The notes: generated from the letters alone by a model not told the origin. A DNA stretch of 64,000 bases from Streptomyces qaidamensis (GCF_001611795.1 NZ_CP015098.1:6076001-6140000); one strand, 5' to 3'; shown: positions 25,780 to 34,019, counted from the first letter of the stretch. Numbers and translations are program-made.

Positions 25780-26155
25780 GGGTTGTCCCGCCTTTCTCCT
25801 CGTTCGTTCGTCGGTTCTGTCGCTCACAACCGCGGTTCCGGCTCAGTGAGCGGATACCGGCCGAGACGTGCCGTGATCAGTTTGCGGACGGTGATCATGG
25901 CCCCTCCCGGTTGGACAGATCCATGCCTCCTTCTGAGCCGAGTCTCCGGCCGAGCCTGTCCTCAACAGCAATGGGACGACGGGGCACAAAACGTGGGACG
26001 GGCAGTTGCGTATACGCCGGGCCTTGCGCCCAAGCGGCTCGGTATTGGACGCCCCCCGTTGAGCGGATCACGTGGCGCTGGATGGATGCGGCACAGAGGG
26101 GCACTTGAGGCGGAGAACAGTGCAGCACCCGAAATCGAACAGGGGAGCGCTCGGA
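25780..26155. promoter_or_regulatory. Divergent upstream region of dehydrogenase and PRC-barrel genes
   Basis: 376 bases with two copies of GTGATCA (near 25873 and 25891), which might bind a regulator. No gene is seen. Promoters for both flanking genes should lie here; I could not assign boxes with confidence. Confidence 0.4.
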
Positions 26156-26581
26156 ATGGCCGCAGACAAGATTCCAACTCTCAGGAAGATCAGCGAGTCC
26201 GATCAGGCGGTGGCGTCCCTTGACCAGGACGTCCGAGGCCGGAAGGTGGCCCACAGGGCCGGCGACGAGCTGGGCAAGGTAGGTGATCTGCTCATCGACG
26301 AGGAAGAGAGCAAGGTCCGCTTCCTGCTCGTGGAACACGGGGGCTTCCTCGGCATAGGGGAGAAGAAGACGTTCATTCCGGTCGACGCCGTCACGGAGAT
26401 CACCGATGACTGTGTATACGTTGACCCCTCGCGAGAGCAGGTAGAGGGCGCTCCCGAGTACGATCCCGCCCTCGTTGAGGAGCCCGACTACTACAGCCTC
26501 GTGTACAACCACTATCGCTACCCGCCGTTCTGGGGACCCGGTTACATGTACCCCGGCTACCCGCCGCCCCGGGCTCGATGA
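26156..26581 (+). CDS. PRC-barrel domain protein
   Basis: 141-residue protein with an N-terminal PRC-barrel (DVRGRKVAHRAGDELGKVGD, then 'LLIDEEESKVRFLLVEHGGF' and 'KTFIPVDAVTEITDDCVYV') and a Pro/Tyr/Gly-rich tail (YMYPGYPPP). PRC-barrel proteins bind RNA or other proteins and are often stress-related in Streptomyces. ATG at 26156 has GGGGAG about ten bases upstream. No operon partner. Confidence 0.85.
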   Translation: MAADKIPTLRKISESDQAVASLDQDVRGRKVAHRAGDELGKVGDLLIDEEESKVRFLLVEHGGFLGIGEKKTFIPVDAVTEITDDCVYVDPSREQVEGAPEYDPALVEEPDYYSLVYNHYRYPPFWGPGYMYPGYPPPRAR

Positions 26582-26961
26582 GAAAGAGCGAGCAGGGCGC
26601 CTCGGCGACAACGTCGGCCCGCGCGGGGCAGCGGGGCGGGTGGTGCGTTCGGGTGACGGGCGGGCCCAGATCGCGTTGCCGTCGTTCGGCGGTAGGAGAT
26701 ATGTGAGGACCGCCGTAGCGGTCAGTTGCGGAGACCTGCCCCGGTTTGGCACCTGCAGGGTTCCGCGCCCGTGGCCGAGGCACGGGCGGGCTCTCCGCCG
26801 CCTGTCCATTGAGACCGGACGCATGAAGGTGACCAAGGGTGACCCAGTTTTCACACGGTGGGGCGGCTGACACGGGCCGTGCCGGCGCACGCGACTGGCA
26901 CGGTCGGATCCACCATTGACGCCCAACGACGACCTGCTCCAACGGGTCCCACTGAGCTCTT
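26582..26961. other. Intergenic stretch before the transposase remnant
   Basis: 380 bases with no recognised gene. It leads directly into the transposase tail on the opposite strand. Confidence 0.45.
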
Positions 26962-27150
26962 TCAGCGCTGCCGCTCCAGGGTGAGGACGGCCGCGGAGAG
27001 TGACGACATTCGATTCGGACTGCACGGGGATCTGCGGAAGATCCGCCACGACTTCAGTTGTGCGACGCCCCGCTCGACCGGTGCCCGTGCTGTGGACAGC
27101 GCTCGGTTGACGGTTTGCTGGGTCGTCGCCTCGTGCGCCTGTTCGCCGCA
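26962..27150 (-). pseudogene. IS transposase C-terminal remnant (DDE, IS5-like)
   Basis: Reading the minus strand to the TGA at 26962, the last ~55 codons give 'QTVNRALSTARAPVERGVAQ' and 'LKSWRIFRRSPCSPNRM', ending 'TLERQR'. This is the conserved end of DDE transposases of the IS5/Harbinger-like group (the APVERGxAxLKxWRIF pattern with the last catalytic Glu). The rest of the gene is absent; the integrase fragment begins where it stops. No terminal inverted repeat was found. Confidence 0.75.
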
Positions 27151-27613
27151 TGTACAAGCAGTGGAAGTGGACCGACTCGGGGGAAACCCATGACGACCGT
27201 GGGCTGAAGAACCGGCCGACCGAGGACCTCAGGCGGGTGCCCATCCCGCCCCACCTCGTCGCCGTGCTCCGCGAGCACCTGGCCACCTTCGGCACGGCGG
27301 ACGACGGACGGCTCTTCTTCAGTGAGAAGGGCTCGGTCGTCCCGTCCTCGACCTACTACCGCGTGTGGCAGGAAGCTCGGCTCCTCGCGCTTCCGCCGGC
27401 CGTCGCGGCCCTCGCCGCTCGCGAGTCGGCCGTACGACCTCCGGCACTCGGCGCTGTCGACGTGGCTCAACGCCGGTGTCGACCCCACCGAGGTGGCCGA
27501 GCGCGCCGGCAACAGTGTGGAGGTTTTGCTGACCCGCTACGCCAAGTGCCTCGACGGACGGCAAGACGTCGCCAACCGGCGTATCGAGGATTCTGTTGCG
27601 CGAGTACGAGTGA
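27150..27613 (+). pseudogene. Tyrosine integrase, C-terminal half, frameshifted
   Basis: The first frame (27150 on) encodes 'WTDSGETHDDRGLKNRPTED' and 'FGTADDGRLFFSEKG', closely matching the integrase at 39.2-40.1 kb. Near 27390-27425 the frame shifts by one base, and the other frame then gives 'RPYDLRHSALSTWLNAGVDP' and 'VLLTRYAKCLDGRQ'. These are the box with the second catalytic Arg and the catalytic Tyr region of tyrosine recombinases. The N-terminal and first-Arg parts are missing. It is a dead remnant, apparently of an older element. Confidence 0.85.
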
Positions 27614-27635
27614 TCGCAGACGACGGTAGCCCCGA

Positions 27636-27668
27636 TGCCTGCCCCCGGACTTGTTCCGGGGGGGGCAT
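27636..27668. terminator. Stem-loop after the left integrase remnant
   Basis: GCCCCCGGACTTGTTCCGGGGG near 27641-27663 forms a strong hairpin, similar in position to the one behind the right-hand integrase. Probable terminator. Confidence 0.5.
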
Positions 27669-27780
27669 CGGCATGCCTTGGCCGAGAGGGGCGTTCCTGT
27701 CCTCAGGAATTCCGCGCCGGTGGCTCCGGGGTGTATGTCGGGCCGGGCCATGAAGTAAGGCCGGCTTCCATCACTCGTTC

Positions 27781-27811
27781 AGAGGCGCCTCTCATGCGCA
27801 TTACGCGCATG
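27781..27811 (+). promoter_or_regulatory. Two adjacent palindromes upstream of the GYD gene
   Basis: AGAGGCGCCTCT (27781-27792) is a perfect 12-base palindrome, followed at once by CATGCGC-ATTAC-GCGCATG (27793-27811). They lie about 53 bases before the GYD-protein ATG and look like regulator binding sites. No regulator can be named. Confidence 0.5.
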
Positions 27812-27863
27812 ATGCCCAGAGTTGAGCACGACCAGTTGCGTCTACTTGCAGGGGGAAAGGATC

Positions 27864-28160
27864 ATGCCGACGTTTGTTGCGCTGCTGAACTGGACCGACC
27901 AGGGAGTCCGCGGCTACAAGGACACCCCGCAACGCGCCGAGGCCTTCACGGCAGCGGCTCAGAAGCTCGGGGTGAAGGTCCTGAACCTCTTCTGGACCGT
28001 CGGCCCGTACGACATCGTGGCTGTCGTGGAGGCGCCCGACGACGAGACTGCCACCGCAGTGCTCCTACAGGTCGGCGCGTTGGGCAACGTCCGTAGCACG
28101 ACCCTGCGAGCCTTCGGCCGGGAGGAGATGGACCGCATCGTCGCCAAAGCCACCGGCTGA
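27864..28160 (+). CDS. GYD domain protein
   Basis: 98-residue alpha/beta ferredoxin-like protein of the GYD family (YDIVAVVEAPDDETATAVLL region with the family's GPYD motif). Start 'MPTFVALLNWTDQGVRGYKD' is typical. Members are oligomeric and of unknown role. ATG at 27864 follows GGGGGAAAGG. Unlike its surroundings it is intact, lying between the left integrase remnant and the left att repeat. Confidence 0.88.
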   Translation: MPTFVALLNWTDQGVRGYKDTPQRAEAFTAAAQKLGVKVLNLFWTVGPYDIVAVVEAPDDETATAVLLQVGALGNVRSTTLRAFGREEMDRIVAKATG

Positions 28161-28314
28161 GGGACTTCTCCGTCGAGGTTTCTGTTGGTACGAGTGACAC
28201 GCTCAAGGGGGGTACCGGGCATGACCTGCGCTTACGTCCCAAGATCCCGTCCACGCCTCGTCCGCAGGCCCCGGCATACGCCCGCTCCGAGCGGCATACG
28301 CCTGCACATACGCG

Positions 28315-28353
28315 AAGACCCCGTCTCAGCGAAAGCGCTGATGGCGGGGTCTT
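28315..28353 (-). terminator. Displaced copy of the tRNA-Arg terminator
   Basis: AAGACCCCG pairs with CGGGGTCTT with an inner CAGC/GCTG stem. The same hairpin occurs at 40331-40370 behind the intact tRNA gene. Here it follows the displaced tRNA 3' half. Confidence 0.8.
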
Positions 28354-28370
28354 TGGGCACCTCATGCAAG

Positions 28371-28416
28371 GTGCCCCCGGCAGGATTCGAACCTGCGCAC
28401 ACGGCTCCGGAGGCCG
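28371..28416. repeat. Left attachment repeat (tRNA-Arg 3' half)
   Basis: 46 bases identical to 40388-40433, covering the anticodon stem/loop through the 3' end of tRNA-Arg(CCG). The 5' half of the tRNA is absent here, so this is the displaced end left by integration. Weaker similarity extends to about 28292 through the terminator. Confidence 0.93.
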
Positions 28417-28596
28417 CTTGACTCCCGGACAAAGCCGCTGACCCAGGACCGGCAGACGTTCGGTTGGTTGGGCCCCGTCCACAGGTAGTCCACAGGATCT
28501 GCCTGAGCCGGCGAATGGACCTGCAGGTGTGCCCCTTCTTGTAGGCCACCTGGCAAACTTCGATCCGCAATTCGCAAGCTTGGGCAGCGTTGGGGG

Positions 28597-28680
28597 TCAA
28601 TCAGTGATGTTGTTGCGGTGCCCGGTGAAGTTTGGTTCCCGCTGAGGCGTGTAGTCAGCGACAGTGTTCCCGTACTGCAT
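28597..28680 (-). CDS. Possible 27-aa peptide
   Basis: ATG at 28680 preceded by GGGAGG at good spacing; 27 codons (MQYGNTVADYTPQREPNFTG...). It lies 66 bases behind the 102-residue membrane protein on the same strand. No homology is recognised. It may be real or the stub of a longer gene cut by the integration event. Confidence 0.3.
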   Translation of the reverse strand: MQYGNTVADYTPQREPNFTGHRNNITD

Positions 28681-28745
28681 TGGCAGCGCCTCCCTTTTCT
28701 CGGCCGTACCGGCGGTACCTTTCCAAGCGGCAGCCTGTCCCTGGC

Positions 28746-29054
28746 CTACTCGAAACGGGCGTCCTTGTTTTGTGCCGCATCGGCACATCCCTGGATCCAG
28801 TCCTCCTTCACCAACTTGTAGTCCGGGGACGCGAGCTGAAGCCGTCGCAAGAAGGAATCACAGTCCATCTCCACTAGCTCGCGACTCCGATCGTCTGTAG
28901 GCACGATCGCTCCACCGAAAGTGTTGTAGCCCTTGGTGTAGCTGTACTCGTCCACATCAGAACTACCCGAGTGACGGACCACGATCAAGGCGACGACCAG
29001 AACAACGACACCTATTACTACGCCCATGACGATCTGGCGGACGAGATACGTCAC
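28746..29054 (-). CDS. Single-helix membrane protein, unknown
   Basis: 102-residue protein. After five residues comes one transmembrane helix (VMGVVIGVVVLVVALIVV), then a soluble acidic domain (YSYTKGYNTFGGAIVP and 'DYKLVKEDWIQGCADAAQN') presumably outside the cell. No family recognised. GTG at 29054 has GGAGG six bases upstream. It is the gene downstream of the NB-ARC ATPase, separated from it by a diverged repeat, so linkage to that system is uncertain. Confidence 0.65.
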   Translation of the reverse strand: MTYLVRQIVMGVVIGVVVLVVALIVVRHSGSSDVDEYSYTKGYNTFGGAIVPTDDRSRELVEMDCDSFLRRLQLASPDYKLVKEDWIQGCADAAQNKDARFE

Positions 29055-29205
29055 TTCATCCTCCTCGGTGGACCGGTGAGTGATCCTCACCAACCGGGTA
29101 CTTGCGGGAGATTTGATGCAACGGCGACTGACCGGGTGTGAGCGGCTCGGCCGCCATGACCTCCCCAGCGGACTAAGCACGCGAAGGATACGGGCTGTCG
29201 CCGAC

Positions 29206-29311
29206 CACCGTTTAGGAGTTCGATCCGAGCCTGCTTCGGCTGCTGCCTGTGATTGATGTGAGAGCAGGACAGGGCGCTGATGTGCGCCCCCGTTCGGCGC
29301 CGTTGATGTCA
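29206..29311. repeat. Diverged direct repeat, left copy
   Basis: About 106 bases starting CACCG then TTTAGGAGTTCG and ending TTGATGTCA. A second copy (roughly three quarters identical by eye) is at 35457-35564 in the same orientation. The two copies bracket the NB-ARC and S1 genes. Apart from this repeat, the 333 bases between 29055 and 29387 hold nothing recognised. Confidence 0.75.
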
Positions 29312-29387
29312 AAAGTTCCAGATCTGTAGCCCCATGCGGATCGGACAACGGAGGTTACGCAAGCTGCTGTTCGTCCCTTCGGAGTCG

Positions 29388-31808
29388 TCATTGGCAATGG
29401 TCGATGGTTGAGGTTGCTGTACTTCTCTGCTGTACAGCTTGCGCCGCTCGGCGGGCGTGAGCGAGGTTGTTGCGGCTGGTCAGGGTGTAGGGGTGGGTGT
29501 CGCCCAGGACCTGCTCGCACTGGGCGAGGGTGGTCTCGTACAGGGGGATGGCCCGCGCCACGTCCCCCGCCGCCTCGTAGGCACCGGCAAGGTTGTTGCG
29601 GCTGGTCAGGGTGTCGGGGTGGGTGTCGCCCAGGACCTGCTCGCACTGGGCGAGGGTGGTCTCGTACAGGGACCTGGCGCGCTCCAGGTCCCCGGCCGCC
29701 CGGTAGGCGTAGGCGAGGTTGTTGCGGCTGGTCAGGGTCTGGGGGTGGGTGTCGCCCAGGACCTGCTCGCGCTGGGCGAGGGTGGTCTCGTACAGGGGGA
29801 TGGCCCGCGCCACGTCCCCCGCCGCCTCGTAGGCACCGGCAAGGTTGTTGCGGCTGGACAGGGTGTCGGGGTGGGTGTCGCCCAGAACCTGCTCGCGCTG
29901 GGCGAGGGTGCTCTCGTACAGGGGGATGGCCCGCGCCAGCTCCCCCGCCGCCTCGTAGGCACCGGCAAGGTTGTTGCGGCTGGACAGGGTGTCGGGGTGG
30001 GTGTCGCCCAGGACCTGCTCGCACTGGGCGAGAACGGTCATGTACAGGAAGATGGCCTGCGCCAGGTTCCCCGCCGCATGGTAGGCGCCAGCAAGGTTGT
30101 TGCGGCTGGACAGGGTGTCGGGGTGGGTGTCGCCGAGAGTCTGCTCGCACTGGGCAAGGGTGCTCTCGTGCAGGGGGATGGCGCGCGCCAGGTTCCCCGC
30201 CGCATGGTAGGCGGCGGCGAGGTTGTTGCGGATGGACAGGGCGTGGGGGTGGGTGTCGCCCAGCACCTGCTCGCACTGGGCGAGGGTGGTCTCGTACAGG
30301 GAGATGGCCCGCGCCACGTCCCCCGCCGCCTCATAGGCGCCAGCGAGGTTGTTGCGGCTGGACAGGGCGTGGGGGTGGCTGTCGCCCAGGACCTGCTCAT
30401 ACTGGGCGAGGGCGGCTGTGCGCAGGGGGATGGTGTGGGCGTCGCGCCCTTGGCGGTGCAGGTACTGGGCGGCGGCGTAGTAGGCATCGGCGGTGTCGGT
30501 CGATGCCGGGCTATGGGGTGGTGTGGAGTCGGCGACGGCGACGACATGGGGCAGGAGCCGTTCCCACTGAGGGGTGCCCGTGTCCTCGTCGGGTGTGGCG
30601 TGTTGGATGAGGCGTTCGGCGTCCCGTCGGCCGGGCCGGTAGTTGTCGGAATCGGTGGGCTGGTGGCGCAGCACAATCTGTACGAGGCGGTGGACGCTGA
30701 TGCTCTGGCGGTCGGCGCTGTAGGCGATCATGTTGTAGGCGTACAGCGCGCCCAGGGCCTCGCCGAGGGTGATCAAGTCCGGGCAGAGCGGGGCGAGCAG
30801 GGTACGGGGGATGTCCTCGGGGGCCAGCCAGGCCATCGCGTTCAGCAGGGTAACGGCCCGTGGATTGCGGCGTTCTATGGCGGTCAGGGTGTGGTGCCAG
30901 ATGCGGGCCACGGTCCGTTCGGGATCGATGCCGCCCACGGCCGCGTCCATGACCTGTCCCAGCATGACGCGGTAGTCGGCCAGTGAGGTGCCAGTCTCGA
31001 AGAGATAGGCGCCGGCCTGTTCCAGTGCCAGGGGCAGATAGCCGAGGTCGGCGGCCAGGGCCGCGGCGTCCTGTCGCTGCTTCGGCGTGGGGACATGCTC
31101 CGGCCCGAAGACGAGGGTGCACAGCAGGTCCACGGCTGCATCGGAGTCGAGCAGGCCTAGAGGCATGGTGGGGGCGATGGTGTGCCAGCCGGTGGCGGTG
31201 CGGCTGGTGGCCAGATGATGCCCGTTGGGGAGTGTGCCGAGGTAGTGGCGCAGGTCGGCGGGGTCTTCAACGTTGTCGAAGACGAGTAGCCAGCCGGGAT
31301 GCCACTGCAGCCACAGCATCGCCCAGGCCGCCCTCTCCTGCACACCCGCAGATGCCGCCCACTGCGGGCACAGCCGCGTGGCGAGAGCGGCCAAACTGGT
31401 GACGATCTGCTCGGTGCTCGCGGCGTTGATCCACCACACCAGCGTGTAGCTGCGCCGGTAGGTATGGGCGTAGTGCAGGGCGAGCGTGCTCTTGCCGATC
31501 CCGCCCAAGCCGTGGACCGCCCGCGCCCCCGAACTCTGGGTGACCGCAGCCTCCCCCTCGGCAGCCAGCAGTCTACGAATTTCGGCGAGTTCGCCCTGAC
31601 GCCCGACGAACACCCCGGACGCGGACCCGGGTAGGCTCCCGGCCCCCGGCGGGGCGTCCACCTCTTTGGCCCAGCGCACCGCCTCGACCGGCAGCATCAC
31701 CACCCGGGCGCCATCCCCGGTGATCGCCACACCGACATCGCCGCCTACAGCCATGGACCGAGTACCCGTCGCTTGCGGGTTGCTCCCGGCTGCCGCACTG
31801 TCCGTCAT
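29388..31808 (-). CDS. NB-ARC/TPR ATPase (STAND, NLR-like)
   Basis: 806-residue STAND NTPase. Residues 16-37 carry a short motif, RSMAVGGDVGVAITGDGARV. An NB-ARC domain follows: Walker A GLGGIGKST (100-108), Walker B WLLVFDNVED (173-182), a sensor-like HHLATSRT and a GLPL-like 'LGYLPLALEQAGAY'. After a linking helical region, seven full and one partial 42-residue TPR units occupy about 470-792. STAND ATPases oligomerise when the repeat domain senses a signal; many act in phage defence or in regulation. No nuclease, protease, TIR or pore domain is fused, so an effector, if any, is separate. The ATG overlaps the stop of the upstream small gene (ATGA). Confidence 0.9.
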   Translation of the reverse strand: MTDSAAAGSNPQATGTRSMAVGGDVGVAITGDGARVVMLPVEAVRWAKEVDAPPGAGSLPGSASGVFVGRQGELAEIRRLLAAEGEAAVTQSSGARAVHGLGGIGKSTLALHYAHTYRRSYTLVWWINAASTEQIVTSLAALATRLCPQWAASAGVQERAAWAMLWLQWHPGWLLVFDNVEDPADLRHYLGTLPNGHHLATSRTATGWHTIAPTMPLGLLDSDAAVDLLCTLVFGPEHVPTPKQRQDAAALAADLGYLPLALEQAGAYLFETGTSLADYRVMLGQVMDAAVGGIDPERTVARIWHHTLTAIERRNPRAVTLLNAMAWLAPEDIPRTLLAPLCPDLITLGEALGALYAYNMIAYSADRQSISVHRLVQIVLRHQPTDSDNYRPGRRDAERLIQHATPDEDTGTPQWERLLPHVVAVADSTPPHSPASTDTADAYYAAAQYLHRQGRDAHTIPLRTAALAQYEQVLGDSHPHALSSRNNLAGAYEAAGDVARAISLYETTLAQCEQVLGDTHPHALSIRNNLAAAYHAAGNLARAIPLHESTLAQCEQTLGDTHPDTLSSRNNLAGAYHAAGNLAQAIFLYMTVLAQCEQVLGDTHPDTLSSRNNLAGAYEAAGELARAIPLYESTLAQREQVLGDTHPDTLSSRNNLAGAYEAAGDVARAIPLYETTLAQREQVLGDTHPQTLTSRNNLAYAYRAAGDLERARSLYETTLAQCEQVLGDTHPDTLTSRNNLAGAYEAAGDVARAIPLYETTLAQCEQVLGDTHPYTLTSRNNLAHARRAAQAVQQRSTATSTIDHCQ
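29431..30398 (-). repeat. 126-base repeats encoding the TPR array
   Basis: Seven complete and one partial units of 126 bases (42 codons; EQVLGDTHPDTLSSRNNLAG at each start), nearly identical in DNA as well as protein. Such identity indicates recent duplication or gene conversion between units. Differences cluster at a few positions (codons for HALS/DTLS/QTLT, and AYEAAGD/AYHAAGN). Confidence 0.92.
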
Positions 31809-32224
31809 GGCTGGATCTTCGTGTTGTCCCCAGTGACGGCCGTGCCGATGGTTTTAGCGGCAATCGACCGCTCACCGGATGCTGTGACGTTCACCGTCTC
31901 CCCGGCCACGGGCATCAACCGGGTCAACTCCGCCAGCAGCTCGGCGTCCTCGCGCAGAGCACGCTTGATCTGGTGACGCACAGCGGCTGCAGCGTCTTCG
32001 TCCTCTGGCACCTCGGCCGCGTCCTGGACCGAGGCCTCCAGCTCCGCCCGCCCCTGCTCGTCCCGACGGCGCCACACCGCCTGCAGGATCCGCCGTCCAA
32101 GATTCGCCGTGGCATCCACTGCCGCACTTTCTGCCCGGGTGAACACCGCCACCCCGTACGCACCAACCGCGGTCGTCAGATACGGCCCCGCCTGCTCCAC
32201 CAACTGCACAATCTCACCACTCAC
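31805..32224 (-). CDS. Small helical partner protein of the NB-ARC ATPase
   Basis: 139-residue protein, not recognised. A short hydrophobic stretch (YLTTAVGAYGVAVF) lies near residue 20. Charged helices follow (RILQAVWRRRDEQGRAELEA; AVRHQIKRALREDAELLAEL). The C-terminal 22 residues contain ERSIAAKTIGTAVTGDNTKI, which matches the N-terminal motif of the ATPase next door (RSxA-x4-GxAxTGD pattern). GTG at 32224 has AGGGG upstream. The 4-base overlap with the ATPase gene shows they are made together. It could be the membrane-linked effector, an adaptor or a regulator of the ATPase. Confidence 0.75.
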   Translation of the reverse strand: MSGEIVQLVEQAGPYLTTAVGAYGVAVFTRAESAAVDATANLGRRILQAVWRRRDEQGRAELEASVQDAAEVPEDEDAAAAVRHQIKRALREDAELLAELTRLMPVAGETVNVTASGERSIAAKTIGTAVTGDNTKIQP

Positions 32225-32389
32225 ATGAACCCCTGATTTCACGGCGACAGATGACCCAGCGTAGGAACACAGCCCCCACTCACACAGCCCAAAAACCCAA
32301 GACACCTCGATCGGTTCCAATGCCGACCAATCGGGAGCCCTCAACCCGGGACGATGGATGCTGACTGCAGGCAGGCCACGTGCCCTCAG

Positions 32390-32590
32390 CTTGGGAAGCT
32401 TGGGTCTTCTGGCGGCAGTTGCCGTACTGACCTGTGCTGGAGCGGTGCTGGCGCCCTGGTCGCCCCGGCAGCCAGGCTCCGTTGTTCCCCGTGGTTCCCC
32501 GGACGATCTGGCACGCGAATGGCAAGGCCCCCTCGTCGAGCGGACTGGGCAGAGGTCGGACCTTCACATGCCAGCCCTGGAGTCGAGGGC
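32390..32590 (-). pseudogene. Degraded copy of the S1-like gene 3' end
   Basis: Segments match 34352-34555 in order: AGCTTGGGAAGCT, GTTGTTCCCCGT, and a 'CTCGTCGAGCGG' block corresponding to codons for KIRLDEWALP of the intact gene. The minus-strand translation has 'HVKVR..DEGALP..TGNNG' against 'QVKIRLDEWALP..TGNNGE'. The S1 core itself is missing. Confidence 0.5.
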
Positions 32591-32630
32591 GAGGCATCGC
32601 CTCGGTTCTCTCGAACGCGGCGATGCCGGG

Positions 32631-33143
32631 TCAGCACCAGGCGGTGCCGTCATGGCTGGCTGTGACTTCCAAGCCGTAGTTGTCAGGGCTGTCCCCGAGA
32701 TCGCCGGGGAACCACACAGCGAGATGGGCGGTAGTGCCCGCGACGGGCTTCTCAAAGCAGAGCGCCGAGATGTCGACCGCGAGGCTGTCAGGTGCCGGGG
32801 ACGGCGAAGGATTGGTGCTCTTGAGTCGCCAGCCGTCCTCTGTGGCGGCCTGGCGATAGAAGGTCAGCACGTCGGCTCGCGACGTCGTGAATCGGTAGGA
32901 CTGCCCGGCGTAGGCGAATCCGTCATCCTCGTCGCATCCGGAGTACCGCTCGTCCTGCGGCTGCGTCTGGCTCGGGTGCGCGTCGAAGATGGACGAGGAC
33001 GCCAGTGTGGGGGCGAGCTCTTCGTCAGCCTTGGTACAGCCATGGAGCAGTCCACTCGACAGCGCCCACACTCCCGTTGCCGCGATGGTGGCTATGCCGC
33101 CCGCGCCGATGAGAATCATTGTGGCCGCTGCCTTCAGCTTCAT
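32631..33143 (-). CDS. Exported/anchored hypothetical protein
   Basis: 170-residue protein with an N-terminal hydrophobic helix (AAATMILIGAGGIATIAATG) and an extracellular part with four Cys and a Ser/Pro stretch (TNPSPSPAPDS). The segment 'YAGQSYRFTTSRADVLTFYR' suggests a small alpha/beta domain. No family recognised. No ribosome site precedes the ATG at 33143, so the start is uncertain. Confidence 0.6.
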   Translation of the reverse strand: MKLKAAATMILIGAGGIATIAATGVWALSSGLLHGCTKADEELAPTLASSSIFDAHPSQTQPQDERYSGCDEDDGFAYAGQSYRFTTSRADVLTFYRQAATEDGWRLKSTNPSPSPAPDSLAVDISALCFEKPVAGTTAHLAVWFPGDLGDSPDNYGLEVTASHDGTAWC

Positions 33144-33452
33144 GGCGCGGAGCGTAGCGCAGTGGATCTGGAAGACGGGGCGTGCACGGCCCCAGCCCAC
33201 CGGTAAGCCCCCGCTCCGTGAAGAACCGGCGACTCGGGGGCTTACAGCTGTGGCCCTACTTCTTCTTGCCCTGGGGTGTTACCGGGGATCTTGGTGACCT
33301 GGGTTCTTGCAGGTCAAGGGCGGTGGGCTCGTGCGCCTGGTGGTCGTCGTTGGTCGGCATTGGTGGCTGTTGACTGACCTCGGACGGCCCAGGGACGGCC
33401 CGGCAAGGCCGCGAAACGTTGATCGGTTCCCCCAGCATTCGAGGAGGTCCTC
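33144..33452. other. Intergenic stretch with a strong hairpin
   Basis: GTAAGCCCCCG (33203-33213) pairs perfectly with CGGGGGCTTAC (33235-33245); probably a terminator for the upstream minus-strand gene. The rest shows no gene. Confidence 0.6.
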
Positions 33453-33824
33453 CTAGGGCGAGTTTCCAGCTCCCTCGCCAGGCTGTGGTGGTTCTTGCGG
33501 CGAGTCATCAGCGGCAGTCTTCTCGAACAGCTGTAGATAGGTCTCAACCCGCGTCGCTGGGTCTGGGAGCTGTCTGACCTCGTGCCTGATCAGGTGATGC
33601 AGCTCGCGACGCTCATCCTCCTGCTGGCGGCGGCGCGCTTCTGCCCATCGGTCAACCGTCCTCCGATGGCAGTCGAGTCGCCGCTCACGCCATTCCTTGA
33701 GGATCACAGGCAGCAGTAGCGTCAGAGCTGCGAGGGCAAGCACTGCACCCCACGGAGCACCGCTCAACGCTGATGCGCTGGAGCTGGTCGCGCCGAGCAT
33801 GTAGGTGGCGAGTGAAGAACGCAC
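33453..33824 (-). CDS. Small membrane protein with coiled-coil tail
   Basis: 123-residue protein: one transmembrane helix (WGAVLALAALTLLLPVIL) near residues 25-42, then an Arg/Glu-rich helical tail (EWRERRLDCHRRTVDRWAEA) and a Pro/Gln end. No family recognised. GTG at 33824 follows AAAGGG. Typical of small accessory genes in mobile elements, but its role is unknown. Confidence 0.65.
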   Translation of the reverse strand: MRSSLATYMLGATSSSASALSGAPWGAVLALAALTLLLPVILKEWRERRLDCHRRTVDRWAEARRRQQEDERRELHHLIRHEVRQLPDPATRVETYLQLFEKTAADDSPQEPPQPGEGAGNSP

Positions 33825-33919
33825 GATCGATCCCTTTCATACCTCACGCTGGCGCGTGGCGCTGGGCAGCCGGAGATCTCCAGAACTCTGGATGGACCCC
33901 GCGATTCCGGGCATGCAAA

Positions 33920-33942
33920 AGGCCCGAGCGATTCGCTCGGGC
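33920..33942 (-). terminator. Rho-independent terminator after the HTH gene
   Basis: GGCCCGAGCGA/TTCGCTCGGGCC hairpin; on the minus strand it is followed by TTTT. It lies 77 bases past the stop of the HTH gene. Confidence 0.85.
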
Positions 33943-34019
33943 CTGGAGGAGAGTGCCAGATGGGGTGAGTGCTGGTGCGACCGTCAGGACTCTCTGACGG
34001 CAGAAAAGCCGTGCCGCGC

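Noticed and set aside
28371..28445. A second tRNA-Arg gene
   Set aside because: Only the 3' half matches; the sequence after the anticodon stem diverges and cannot form acceptor and D stems.
29439..30986. Long plus-strand frame opposite the TPR region
   Set aside because: It is an antisense reading of the 126-base repeats; the NB-ARC/TPR reading has full domain support.
32358..33206. Plus-strand gene with a signal-peptide-like start (LGSLGLLAAVAVLTCAGAVL)
   Set aside because: The rest of the frame is an antisense reading of the exported hypothetical gene, and the start region matches the S1-gene remnant instead.
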